Assembly (NCBI GenBank): GCA_965116445.1 | Contig: OZ220688.1 | Span: 1,674,001 to 1,738,000, forward strand | Origin: Multivorans sp965116445 | Lineage (GTDB): Bacteria > Acidobacteriota > Thermoanaerobaculia > Multivoradales > Multivoraceae | Direction: 5' to 3' | DNA: 64,000 bases | Shown: piece after piece, positions 1 through 7,858 of the stretch | Layout: every line of letters starts with the position of its first letter | Numbering within the stretch: position 1 is the stretch's first letter | The notes under the pieces: generated by a model | Database searches by the model: none | Told to the model about the DNA's origin: nothing | The model's input: only the letters and a program-made list of their open reading frames with translations | Made by a program: the position numbers and the translations under genes

Positions 1-2437
1 CGCCGCCCGCTGCTCCGCCCGCCGCTCCGCCCACCGCTCCGCCGGGAAGAACCCGCAGGGAACCCCGACCTTCGCCGCCCCATTCGAAACCCGGGTACTC
101 CACCCGATGGTGGTGAATCGTCTTCAGGACATTCTGCAGGGTGTAGCTCAGCCGCCGCAGGTCGGAGAGCGTCAGATCCGTCTGATCCAGTTGGCCATCC
201 TCGACGATGTCGCCCAGGAGACGGGTCACCAGTTCCCGAATCGAATCCTCGGAGAAGTCCTCCAGGGTTCGGCTCGCGGCCTCCACCGTATCGGCGACCA
301 TCAGCACACCCATCGTCTTGTTCTGGGGCATGGGACCCGTGTAGCGGTACTGGTGCTCGTTTACCTTTTGCCCCGGCTCGGCCCGCTCCTGCGCGCGGGC
401 GAGGAAGTAGCCGAGCGTGCGGGTGCCGTGGTGCTGTTCGATCGCGTCGACGATCGGCTGCGGTAGCCCCTGCTCCCGAGCGAGGACGACGCCTTCCTTC
501 ACGTGATCGACGAGGATCAACGCCGACATCGACGGCGCGAGGCTGTCGTGCGGGTTGTCGCCATCCCGCTGGTTCTCCACGAAGTACTGGGGCCGGAGCA
601 CCTTGCCGATGTCGTGGTAGAGGCCTCCCACATACGCCAGCGTCGGGTTCCCGCCCACCGCCTCGCAGCCCGCCTTGGCCAAATTGGCAACCATCAGCGA
701 GTGCTGGAAGGTCCCGGGCGCTTCGAAGGCAACCCGCCGCAGGAGCGGACTGTTCGTGTCCGAAAGCTCCATCAACTTCATGTCAGTGGTCAGGAACAGC
801 ACCGCCTCGAAGACGGGGATCGCGAAGCCGACCGCTGCCGCGACCAGCAGACCGCCGAGGAGTCCGCAAAGCAGCTCGAAGCCCCAGCCGGCGATCGACG
901 CGCCGTTCTCGTCCAGCAGAGTCACCACGGTCACCGAAGCCATGTTGACGAGTCCGACGAGCAGGCCCGCCCGGATCACCGCGGACCGTTGCTTCAACTG
1001 ATCGAGGGCGAACACGGCGGCGAGACTGCCGGTCAGGGCATAGAGCATCGTGCCGCCCGCCAATCCAAGCGGTGATGTGCCTGCCTCCGCCATTCCGAGA
1101 CGGCCCACGAGCACGGAAAACACCAGACCGGCCAGCAGCCCGGCGCCGCGTCCGTAGAGGACCGACACGAGGAGCGCGACCCCGGCGAAGGGAATCGCGA
1201 AGCCGTAGCTCCGCGCTGAACCGAGCACCTCGATCTCGAACGAGGCAGCGAGCGCGTCCGCGACGACGAAGCCGAAACGGGTCGCCAGCAGGCCCAGAAC
1301 CAGGAGCAGTACGACGCTGCCGAAGGCGTGCGCCTCCACCGTGACCAGCCGCTTGCGCCGGAAGGCGACCCACAGGAACGCCACCGCCAGGCCCAGCAGC
1401 AGTGCCGACGCGGCCGGCGATCGAAGCAGGGTCGACCGCCGCTCGCTGCCCGTCATCTCCCGCAGCAGTTCGATCGCCTTCTGGTCGACCTCGTCGCCCC
1501 TGCGCACGATGACCTGCCCCGCCCGGATCTCGTTGAACGCCTGCCCGATCGCCTCCGCGGCCGCGTCCCGCCGCTGCTGGGTCTCATTCAGGTTCAGGTA
1601 AACGTTCGGAGTCAGGTTGACCATCAGGAAATCGACGACCGTCTCCCGGTCGGCGCTGCTCCAGCCGCCCCAACGGCCGACCTCCGCTTCGAGATAGCTC
1701 TGCACCTCATCCCAGCCGCGATAGCGAAAGAGGTCGAACTGGACCGCCTCCTCCCCGGTCTGGAGGATGCGCACCGTCACGCCCTCGAGCCGGTTCTGGA
1801 GCAGGGTCTCCTTGTTCTCCACGATCCCCTCCCGAAGCAGGAACCCGGCCAGGCGGCCCAGACGCTCCTCGAGCTCGGCGCCTTCGTCCTCGCCGCCGAC
1901 CTGGGCGGCCAGCACGTCAGCGTGGCCTTCGTCGACTCGCAGGTTGCTGCCCTCCCGCAGCCGCCGCAGCCGTTCGGCGGCCACCTCCTGCTCCTCCCCC
2001 TCGGTCGGGAGCTCGGCGGCATCGTCTCCCCCGCGCTCGATCTCGAAGAGGCGCCGGATCCGGTCCTCCATCCCGTTGGCCTGGGCGGCGTCGAAGTCGT
2101 ACAGAGGCCGGACGTCGGAACGGGCCTGCTCCTTCAGCTCCTCCGATCTCGCCTCGTCGGGGATCAGGATGTCGCGGGTCGCGTGATAGTCGCGGTTCGC
2201 GATGTCGCCCTCACTGAGGTCCAGACCGAAGAAGAAGCCGGCCGGCGCCATGACCCAGGTGCCGGCCAGGATGAGGAGCACGACCCAGACGACGTCGAGT
2301 TCCAGTATGTAGTGCCACAGGCCGGCGACGGTCAACCGTTCGCCGTGGCGGCGGAACATGCTGCGTCGCAACCGCTTGCGCGCTTCCCGCCGTCGGTCGG
2401 CCCGTCGCCGCCGCGGCGTCTTCGCCGGCGGGCTCAC
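1..2437 (-). CDS. pgpH: PgpH-like membrane HD-domain phosphohydrolase (c-di-AMP phosphodiesterase family), 3' end outside the window
   Basis: The predicted product is a 7TM-7TMR-HD family protein, which in other bacteria hydrolyses cyclic di-AMP at the membrane. The start is a GTG at 2437 that overlaps the phoH stop as GTGA. A basic N-terminus (about 35 residues, very Arg-rich) is followed by one hydrophobic segment (ELDVVWVVLLILAGTWV), a long acidic extracytoplasmic stretch, several hydrophobic helices between about 800 and 1450, and a cytoplasmic HD domain. The HD signature YHDIGK is encoded near 600-635, followed by the NPHDS and EQHHGT motifs. The tail is Gly/Ala-rich and runs off the left edge, so the C-terminus is unknown. 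At least 812 codons are present. Coupling to phoH is common in bacteria. Family assignment is firm; the substrate is inferred from the family. Confidence 0.9.
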   Translation of the reverse strand, partial: MSPPAKTPRRRRADRRREARKRLRRSMFRRHGERLTVAGLWHYILELDVVWVVLLILAGTWVMAPAGFFFGLDLSEGDIANRDYHATRDILIPDEARSEELKEQARSDVRPLYDFDAAQANGMEDRIRRLFEIERGGDDAAELPTEGEEQEVAAERLRRLREGSNLRVDEGHADVLAAQVGGEDEGAELEERLGRLAGFLLREGIVENKETLLQNRLEGVTVRILQTGEEAVQFDLFRYRGWDEVQSYLEAEVGRWGGWSSADRETVVDFLMVNLTPNVYLNLNETQQRRDAAAEAIGQAFNEIRAGQVIVRRGDEVDQKAIELLREMTGSERRSTLLRSPAASALLLGLAVAFLWVAFRRKRLVTVEAHAFGSVVLLLVLGLLATRFGFVVADALAASFEIEVLGSARSYGFAIPFAGVALLVSVLYGRGAGLLAGLVFSVLVGRLGMAEAGTSPLGLAGGTMLYALTGSLAAVFALDQLKQRSAVIRAGLLVGLVNMASVTVVTLLDENGASIAGWGFELLCGLLGGLLVAAAVGFAIPVFEAVLFLTTDMKLMELSDTNSPLLRRVAFEAPGTFQHSLMVANLAKAGCEAVGGNPTLAYVGGLYHDIGKVLRPQYFVENQRDGDNPHDSLAPSMSALILVDHVKEGVVLAREQGLPQPIVDAIEQHHGTRTLGYFLARAQERAEPGQKVNEHQYRYTGPMPQNKTMGVLMVADTVEAASRTLEDFSEDSIRELVTRLLGDIVEDGQLDQTDLTLSDLRRLSYTLQNVLKTIHHHRVEYPGFEWGGEGRGSLRVLPGGAVGGAAGGAAGG

Positions 2438-3438
2438 CGCTCCTCCCGCCGCGCCGGGTCGGAGCCGAAACGAGCCTCCCAGCGGTCATAGGCGCCGACG
2501 ATCCGCTGCACGAGTTCGTGGCGAACCACGTCGGACCGCCCGAAGCCCACGAAGGCCATTCCTTCCTCGCCCCGCAGCACCTCCAGTGCATGCTTGAGGC
2601 CCGACTGCTGGCCAACCGGCAGGTCGACCTGCGTGATGTCCCCGTTGACCACGGCCTTCGAGTTGAAGCCGATGCGGGTCAGGAACATCTTCATCTGCTC
2701 GGGCGTCGTGTTCTGCGCCTCGTCGAGAATGATGAAGCTGTCGTTCAGGGAACGCCCCCGCATGAAGGCGAGCGGCGCCACCTCGATCACCTCGCGTTCC
2801 ATCATCCGCGCAACCTTGTCGAAGCCGATGATGTCGTAGAGGGCATCGTAGAGCGGTCGCAGGTAGGGATTCACCTTCTCCGCCAAGTCGCCGGGCAGGA
2901 ATCCGAGCTTCTCGCCCGCTTCGACCGCCGGCCGGGCCAGCACGATGCGCTGCACCTTCTCCTGTTTAAGCGCGGAAGCCGCCACCGCGACCGCCAGGTA
3001 GGTCTTGCCCGTGCCCGCCGGCCCGGTCGAAATGACCAGATCGTGATCCAGCATAGCGCGCAGGTACCGCTTCTGGTTCAGGCTGCGCGGCGCGACCAGA
3101 CGACGCGACGCCTGAATCAACGCGCCGGTCTTGAAGAAATCGACCAGCGAGGCGGCCGGTTCCTCGGCCACGACGCGCAGCGCGGTCGCCAGGTCGCCGC
3201 CGCTGAGCCTGCGGCCGCTCGCGGCCAGCGTGCCGAGGTCCGTGAGCAGGCGCTCCGCCTGACCCACGGCCTTCGCCGCGCCCTGGATCTGAACCGCCGA
3301 CCCACGCACGCCGAGGGTCACATGGAGCGCCTTCTCGACCCGCCGCAGGTTCTCGTCGTGCGCGCCGCAGATCGCCTGCACCGACCCTTCGGGCAGGACC
3401 AGTTGCGCCCTCGTCCGCGCTGGTTCAGCGGTAGTCAA
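2434..3438 (-). CDS. phoH: PhoH family ATPase
   Basis: This is a 334-residue PhoH-like protein, a cytoplasmic P-loop ATPase often linked to RNA metabolism and ribosome maturation. A KH-like N-terminal part (about residues 12-75) precedes the ATPase core. Walker A GPAGTGKT lies at 139-146 and the Walker B/DEAQ motif (IILDEAQN) at about 236-243. The start is TTG at 3438, which overlaps the upstream dehydrogenase gene by 14 bp. A later start would remove the conserved N-terminal segment, so TTG is preferred. The stop overlaps the GTG of pgpH, so the two are likely translationally coupled. The N-terminal boundary is the only doubtful point. Confidence 0.93.
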   Translation of the reverse strand: MTTAEPARTRAQLVLPEGSVQAICGAHDENLRRVEKALHVTLGVRGSAVQIQGAAKAVGQAERLLTDLGTLAASGRRLSGGDLATALRVVAEEPAASLVDFFKTGALIQASRRLVAPRSLNQKRYLRAMLDHDLVISTGPAGTGKTYLAVAVAASALKQEKVQRIVLARPAVEAGEKLGFLPGDLAEKVNPYLRPLYDALYDIIGFDKVARMMEREVIEVAPLAFMRGRSLNDSFIILDEAQNTTPEQMKMFLTRIGFNSKAVVNGDITQVDLPVGQQSGLKHALEVLRGEEGMAFVGFGRSDVVRHELVQRIVGAYDRWEARFGSDPARREER

Positions 3439-4276
3439 AGAACCCCTTGCCGGTCTTGCGTCCCAGGTGTCCCGCCTGGACCAACTGCTTCAGCAACGTC
3501 GGCGGTGCGAAGCGCGTTTCCCGGTACTCGTCAAACATGATGTTGGCGACCGAGTACATCGTGTCCAGTCCGATGAAATCGGAGAGCGTGAACGGCCCCA
3601 TCGGGTAGCCGCAGCCCAGCTTCATCGCCGTGTCGATGTCCTCCATGCTGCCGATGCCGTTCTCGTAGGCGCGGACCGCATCCAGCAGGTACGGAATCAG
3701 CAGCCGGTTGACGATGAACCCGGAGTTGTCCTTGCAGGCAACCGGCGTCTTGCCGACCCGCTGGGCGAGATTCCAGCAGGCGTCGTAGGCCGCGTCCGAC
3801 GTCATCAGCGTGCGGACGACCTCGACCAGCCGCATCACAGGCACCGGGTTGAAGAAGTGAAGCCCGACGAACCGGTCCGGCCGCGCCGTCGAAGCGGCGA
3901 GTTGGGTGAGGGTCAGCGAGGACGTGTTGCTGGCGAAGATCGTGTTCTCACCGACGATGTCGTCCAGCGAAACGAACAGCTCGCGCTTCGTCTCCAGGTC
4001 CTCGACGATCGCCTCGACGACCAGGTCGGAACCGGCGAGATCCGCGAGATCGACCGTACCGCTCAGGTTCGAGATCGCCCGGTCGTGCTCCTCGGCGTCG
4101 ATACGCCGCTTCTCCAGACTCTTGGCCAGGGATCTGCGCACCGCGCCGAGCCCCGCATCGAGCGCTTCCTGGTTGATCTCCCTGACCGTGACCGGGATGC
4201 CGGCCCGTGAACAGATCTCCGCGATGCCCCGGCCCATGAGGCCGCAGCCGACGATGCCTACGCGTTCCACTTCCAT
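3425..4276 (-). CDS. 3-hydroxyacyl-CoA (3-hydroxybutyryl-CoA) dehydrogenase
   Basis: The 283-residue protein is the NAD(P)-dependent dehydrogenase that interconverts 3-hydroxyacyl-CoA and 3-ketoacyl-CoA, most like the short-chain 3-hydroxybutyryl-CoA enzyme. The Rossmann motif GCGLMG is at residues 10-15, the catalytic His is in LHFFNPVPVMRLVE (His140), and the C-terminal dimerisation domain carries GCGYPMGPFTLSDFIGLD. Its length matches single-domain HBD enzymes and there is no crotonase fusion. It sits 21 bp downstream of tsaE and overlaps phoH. No other beta-oxidation gene is nearby, so its pathway (butyrate, PHB or fatty acid) cannot be told from context. Confidence 0.92.
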   Translation of the reverse strand: MEVERVGIVGCGLMGRGIAEICSRAGIPVTVREINQEALDAGLGAVRRSLAKSLEKRRIDAEEHDRAISNLSGTVDLADLAGSDLVVEAIVEDLETKRELFVSLDDIVGENTIFASNTSSLTLTQLAASTARPDRFVGLHFFNPVPVMRLVEVVRTLMTSDAAYDACWNLAQRVGKTPVACKDNSGFIVNRLLIPYLLDAVRAYENGIGSMEDIDTAMKLGCGYPMGPFTLSDFIGLDTMYSVANIMFDEYRETRFAPPTLLKQLVQAGHLGRKTGKGFFDYR

Positions 4277-4297
4277 CGAACTCTCTCGCTTTCTCGT

Positions 4298-4759
4298 CTA
4301 TGTACTCGACGAATCGACCGGTCCGGTTCCGGAGCGGGACTCTAGCAACGGTTCGAGCACCTCGATCGTCCGCTCCCCCGCTTCGCCGCCGACCTCCAAC
4401 CGGACCTCCATCGCCGGCAAGCGGTACGGCAGGCGGTCCGCCCACTCCACGACCTTGACACCGTCCCCGGCCAACAGTTCCTCCAACCCGATTCCCTCGA
4501 CCTCCTCCGGCTGAAGCCGGTAGAGGTCGACGTGCACCAGGCGCACCGGGCCGCGGTCGTACTCATGAACCAGTGTGTAGGTCGGCGACTGGATCAGGGT
4601 CGCGTCAAGCCCCAGGCCCTCGGCGATGCCCTGGGTGAGAACCGTCTTGCCGGAGCCCAGGTCGCCGAACAGAAGCGCCGTACCGCCCGGCGTCAACCGC
4701 TCGGCGAGCTCGACTCCCAACCTGCGGGTCTCGCCGGCGCTCCCGGTCCTGACGATCAT
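4298..4759 (-). CDS. tsaE: tRNA threonylcarbamoyladenosine biosynthesis ATPase TsaE
   Basis: The 153-residue protein matches TsaE, the P-loop ATPase that works with TsaB and TsaD to make the t6A37 modification on ANN-decoding tRNAs. Visible signatures are Walker A GDLGSGKT (32-39), SPTYTLVHEY, and LVHVDLYRL with the downstream WADR motif. The ATG start overlaps the stop of nnrED as ATGA, so translational coupling is likely. Pairing of an NAD(P)HX repair gene with tsaE is a widespread arrangement and supports both calls. Confidence 0.94.
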   Translation of the reverse strand: MIVRTGSAGETRRLGVELAERLTPGGTALLFGDLGSGKTVLTQGIAEGLGLDATLIQSPTYTLVHEYDRGPVRLVHVDLYRLQPEEVEGIGLEELLAGDGVKVVEWADRLPYRLPAMEVRLEVGGEAGERTIEVLEPLLESRSGTGPVDSSST

Positions 4760-6306
4760 TCCGGCTCTAGCGACTTGAACGCCGGTCCCAGCTCGTCAAC
4801 CAGGTCTGAAGCGGCCATCGATGTCTCGCCCCAGGTGGCGGCGGCCAGATCGCCCGCAAGTCCGTGGACGTAGACGCCCATCCTCGCCGCGGAAGGCGGC
4901 TCCAGTCCCTGGGCCAGCAGCGCCGCAATGACACCGGTCAGCACGTCGCCGCTGCCTCCCGAAGCCATTCCCGGATTGCCGGTCGGGTTCACCCAGGTGC
5001 CGAGAACGGGATCGGAGATCAGCGTCTGGCGGCCCTTGAGGACGACCACCGCTCCGGTCTCCTGAGCTGCCCGCCGCGCGTGCTCCCATCGGGCCCTCAC
5101 TACGGCATCCGTGGCGACACCCAGCAGACGGGCCAGTTCGCCGGGATGAGGCGTGATCACGAGGTCGGCGTGACGCACCCGAAGCGCCCGGGCATCACCG
5201 GCGAAAGCGGAGATGCCGTCCGCATCGAGGACGATCGGGGCCACACTTCGAGCCACGACCTGCCGGGCAAGAACGCGAGCACCGTCGCCCAGGCCGAGGC
5301 CCGGGCCCAGCGCCAACGCACCCGGCGATGCGCGCTCGCCGATCGCCTGCAGCAACGGTTCGGCGGCTTCCCGTGACCAACCGTCCCGATCCGGGGGCAG
5401 GCCCAGAGTCATCGATTCGAGCGAGCCGGCGTCGACGACGAGGGCGAGATGTTCGGGCACCGCGGCCGTCACCAGCCCGGCGCCGCCCCGGACGGCGGCG
5501 CGCGTTGCCAGGACCACGGCCCCCGTGTAGCCGCTCCTGCCGCCGGCGACGACGACGTGACCGAACGTGCCCTTGTGCCCGTCGAGCGGACGCGCTCCGA
5601 GTCGACCGACCAGATCCCGCCGCCGCGACCGGTAGAGAGCCTCCGGCCCCGGCGGCGGTTCGGGCAACGGCACCCCAAGATCGCCGATCCGAAGCCGTCC
5701 GCAGGCGTCCGACGAGGGCGCCAGCACGGTCGCGACCTTGGGGAAGCCCAGAGCCACCGTGAGGTCAGCGACGACGTGCGGCCCTGGAGGCACGGACGTG
5801 GAGGCGTCGAGCCCGGTCGGCAGATCGACCGAGACCAGCGGAACGTCTCCGCTCCGCTTGCCCAGCCAGTCGACCCACCGGGCCACCGGACCCTCCACCG
5901 GCCGATTGAGCCCCGTGCCGAGCAGCGCGTCGACCCACAGGTCGACCGGGGCGCCCACCGCGTCGCACTCGGCGGGCTCGGGAACCACCGCCGTCGACAG
6001 GCCGAGCTGTTCGCAGGACACGAACTGCTGCGTCGCTTCGGGGCTGAGCCTGTCGAGCGATCCGGCGATGAAGGCGGTCGCCTCGTACCCCCGGGTCGTC
6101 AGATCGCGCAGCAGGGCAAGTCCGTCGCCGCCGTTGTTGCCCCGGCCGCAGGCGATGGCGACACGGCGCGCACGCGGATAGCACTCCGCGATCGCGTCGG
6201 CGGTGGCGCGAGCCGCATTCTCCATCAGCACCAGCGCCGGCACGCTCAGGTCGTCGATCACCGCGGCTTCGGCCGACCGCATCTCGTCTGTCGTGACGAC
6301 TCTCAA
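4756..6306 (-). CDS. nnr: Bifunctional NAD(P)H-hydrate epimerase / ADP- or ATP-dependent NAD(P)H-hydrate dehydratase
   Basis: This 516-residue fusion repairs hydrated NAD(P)H. The N-terminal epimerase domain (about 1-215) has GRGNNGGDGLALLRDL and the downstream VDALLGTGLNRPVEGP motif. The C-terminal ribokinase-like dehydratase domain has GHKGTFGHVVVAGG and the NPTGNPGMASGGSGDVLTG catalytic loop. The chosen start is TTG at 6306, read as LRVVTTDEM. It overlaps the upstream stop as TTGA and is preceded by GGAGGG about 8 bases upstream. An earlier in-frame start would add residues that do not belong to the family. Its stop overlaps tsaE. Confidence 0.93.
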   Translation of the reverse strand: MRVVTTDEMRSAEAAVIDDLSVPALVLMENAARATADAIAECYPRARRVAIACGRGNNGGDGLALLRDLTTRGYEATAFIAGSLDRLSPEATQQFVSCEQLGLSTAVVPEPAECDAVGAPVDLWVDALLGTGLNRPVEGPVARWVDWLGKRSGDVPLVSVDLPTGLDASTSVPPGPHVVADLTVALGFPKVATVLAPSSDACGRLRIGDLGVPLPEPPPGPEALYRSRRRDLVGRLGARPLDGHKGTFGHVVVAGGRSGYTGAVVLATRAAVRGGAGLVTAAVPEHLALVVDAGSLESMTLGLPPDRDGWSREAAEPLLQAIGERASPGALALGPGLGLGDGARVLARQVVARSVAPIVLDADGISAFAGDARALRVRHADLVITPHPGELARLLGVATDAVVRARWEHARRAAQETGAVVVLKGRQTLISDPVLGTWVNPTGNPGMASGGSGDVLTGVIAALLAQGLEPPSAARMGVYVHGLAGDLAAATWGETSMAASDLVDELGPAFKSLEPE

Positions 6307-7094
6307 CGCCGGCCCTCCTTCTCCGATGGATGCTCCGACCACGACGCAACGACTTCGGCCGTACGCGGGCACATGGATCGCAAATCGGGCCGGCGTTCGA
6401 GGGCATCCCGGAATCGGACCAGATCCTCCACCGTGTCGAGATCCTCTTCTTCCGGAAGCAGGGCCACTTCCAGCCCCAGTTCGCGGCAGCGCAATTGCGT
6501 CTCGCGCAACACCGACGGCGTGCTCCACGCCAGTCCATCGAACAGGCGACGGTTCACAGCCTTCCGGCGCAGTGCGATCAGGTAGTAGCCGCCGTCCCGG
6601 GCCGGGCCGAGGACCGCGTCGTTCCCGCGCGCCAGAAGATCGAACGCCGTCTCCACCCGCGCCGTATCGAGGTCGGGCTGATCGCTGCCGACCGCCGCGA
6701 CGTAGCCGGCACGCGACGCGGCCCATTCCAGCCCGCGGAAGAGCCGCTCGCCCAGGTCGCGACCGCGCTGCCGCCGCCAGGGCACGCCGGCAGGCGCCAG
6801 GTCGACCGGCGAATCACCGCCCCGCGACAGCAACCACATCAGAATCAGCTCCCAACGCCCGGCATCGAGCCGCCAACTCAGGTCCGCAACCAGGGCGGCG
6901 TGCAGCGAAGCGGCCTGGCCGGCAGTCAACCCGTCCGGCGCGATCAGCCGGGTTTTCACCTGGCCAGGAACCGGCTCCTTGGCGAAGAGCAGCAGCCGCC
7001 GGACCGAAGCCTCGGCGGGCCGCGGACCCGGCGCTCCCCGGACACCCGCGCCGTCGGCAGGGTGCGGACGACCGTCGGCCAAGTGGGTCCTCAC
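6303..7094 (-). CDS. TIGR04282 / DUF2064 glycosyltransferase-like protein
   Basis: The 263-residue protein belongs to the DUF2064 (TIGR04282) group of nucleotide-diphospho-sugar-transferase-like folds, some of which are tied to arsenosugar biosynthesis. The family opening LLLFAKEPVPGQVKTRL lies near residue 34, followed by GSDQPDLDTARVETAFDLL and the acidic loop VLGPARDGGYYLIAL. The start is GTG at 7094, overlapping the preceding stop as GTGA; the first 30 residues are low-complexity and could be non-native. No arsenic gene is in view, so the substrate is unknown. Confidence 0.82.
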   Translation of the reverse strand: MRTHLADGRPHPADGAGVRGAPGPRPAEASVRRLLLFAKEPVPGQVKTRLIAPDGLTAGQAASLHAALVADLSWRLDAGRWELILMWLLSRGGDSPVDLAPAGVPWRRQRGRDLGERLFRGLEWAASRAGYVAAVGSDQPDLDTARVETAFDLLARGNDAVLGPARDGGYYLIALRRKAVNRRLFDGLAWSTPSVLRETQLRCRELGLEVALLPEEEDLDTVEDLVRFRDALERRPDLRSMCPRTAEVVASWSEHPSEKEGRR

Positions 7095-7309
7095 CTCTTC
7101 CTGAGCCGTCGGAGCGACCACGCGATCGCGATCCCGACCGCGCCGGCAGCGACGGGCAGCACCCACGCCGCCCCCACACGGACTCTGCTCAAGTCGGTTC
7201 CGCCCACGTCGCCGAGGGCCCTGCGGACCTGCTCCACGGCCTCCTTCGTGTCGTCGCGCCGGCGCGCCAGCACAGCCGCCCGCCTGCGCTCCTCCGAACG
7301 GCGGCTCAC
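7091..7309 (-). CDS. Small single-span membrane protein of unknown function
   Basis: The 72-residue protein has a very basic N-terminus (SRRSEERRR), a short amphipathic part, one hydrophobic segment near residues 46-65 (AAWVLPVAAGAVGIAIAW) and a basic tail. No family is recognised. It is flanked on both sides by GTGA overlaps: its GTG start overlaps the stop of the upstream holin-type gene, and its stop overlaps the start of the DUF2064 gene. This supports it being a real, co-translated gene. The likely topology is N-in with a short periplasmic or cytoplasmic tail. Confidence 0.6.
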   Translation of the reverse strand: MSRRSEERRRAAVLARRRDDTKEAVEQVRRALGDVGGTDLSRVRVGAAWVLPVAAGAVGIAIAWSLRRLRKR

Positions 7310-7773
7310 GATTCGCTACCCGACGACTCGTCGGGTTCCCGCTCCGAAGCCGCGACGCCGGCACGCGCGGCCTCGTCCAGGACGCCCTGCCAAAACGCCA
7401 CATGACTGCCAACGCGGCGCTTCACGGTGCCCACGGGCGACTCGAGACGGCGCGCGCGAACGCGGACGATCCAGAGCAGAATCAGCGCCAACGCCAGCAG
7501 GCCCACTGCAACCACCAGCGCGGCTGCCCAGACCGGGAGCACCAGCGCCAGGCCGGCTCCGGCAGCGAAGAGGAGCGCGCCGAGGGCCCAGAAGACGATG
7601 CCGAACACCAGGGCGGCAAGCAGAACGAGGCCCAGAAAGCGGCGCCAGTTCCGGGCCAGGTCGAAACGCAGTTGATCCACTTCCGCTTCGAGCAGCGCCG
7701 CGGCGGAACGCGCCAGAGCGCCTCCGAGCCCGCTCAAGGCGCTCAACGACTCGACGATCTTCGTGGTCTTCAC
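7306..7773 (-). CDS. Phage-holin-superfamily-6-like (DUF1469) membrane protein
   Basis: The 155-residue protein resembles the Phage_holin_3_6/DUF1469 group found in cell-envelope stress loci. An N-terminal helix (residues 1-45, ending ARSAAALLEAEVDQLRFDLARNW) is followed by two adjacent hydrophobic hairpin helices (about 48-75 and 78-105) and a basic cytoplasmic tail. GTG at 7773 (VKTTKIVES) is preferred because GGAGG lies 11 bases upstream. Its partner in many genomes is a small DUF3618/YqjK-like protein, and the 72-residue protein downstream occupies that place. The function is not established. Confidence 0.65.
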   Translation of the reverse strand: MKTTKIVESLSALSGLGGALARSAAALLEAEVDQLRFDLARNWRRFLGLVLLAALVFGIVFWALGALLFAAGAGLALVLPVWAAALVVAVGLLALALILLWIVRVRARRLESPVGTVKRRVGSHVAFWQGVLDEAARAGVAASEREPDESSGSES

Positions 7774-7858
7774 AACGGCTTCAGCCTCCAGGCAGACGCT
7801 AGCAGCCCAAATGTCGGCCTCGAAGCAGCCTACCCGCAACTCCCCGGTCAGACGTTCG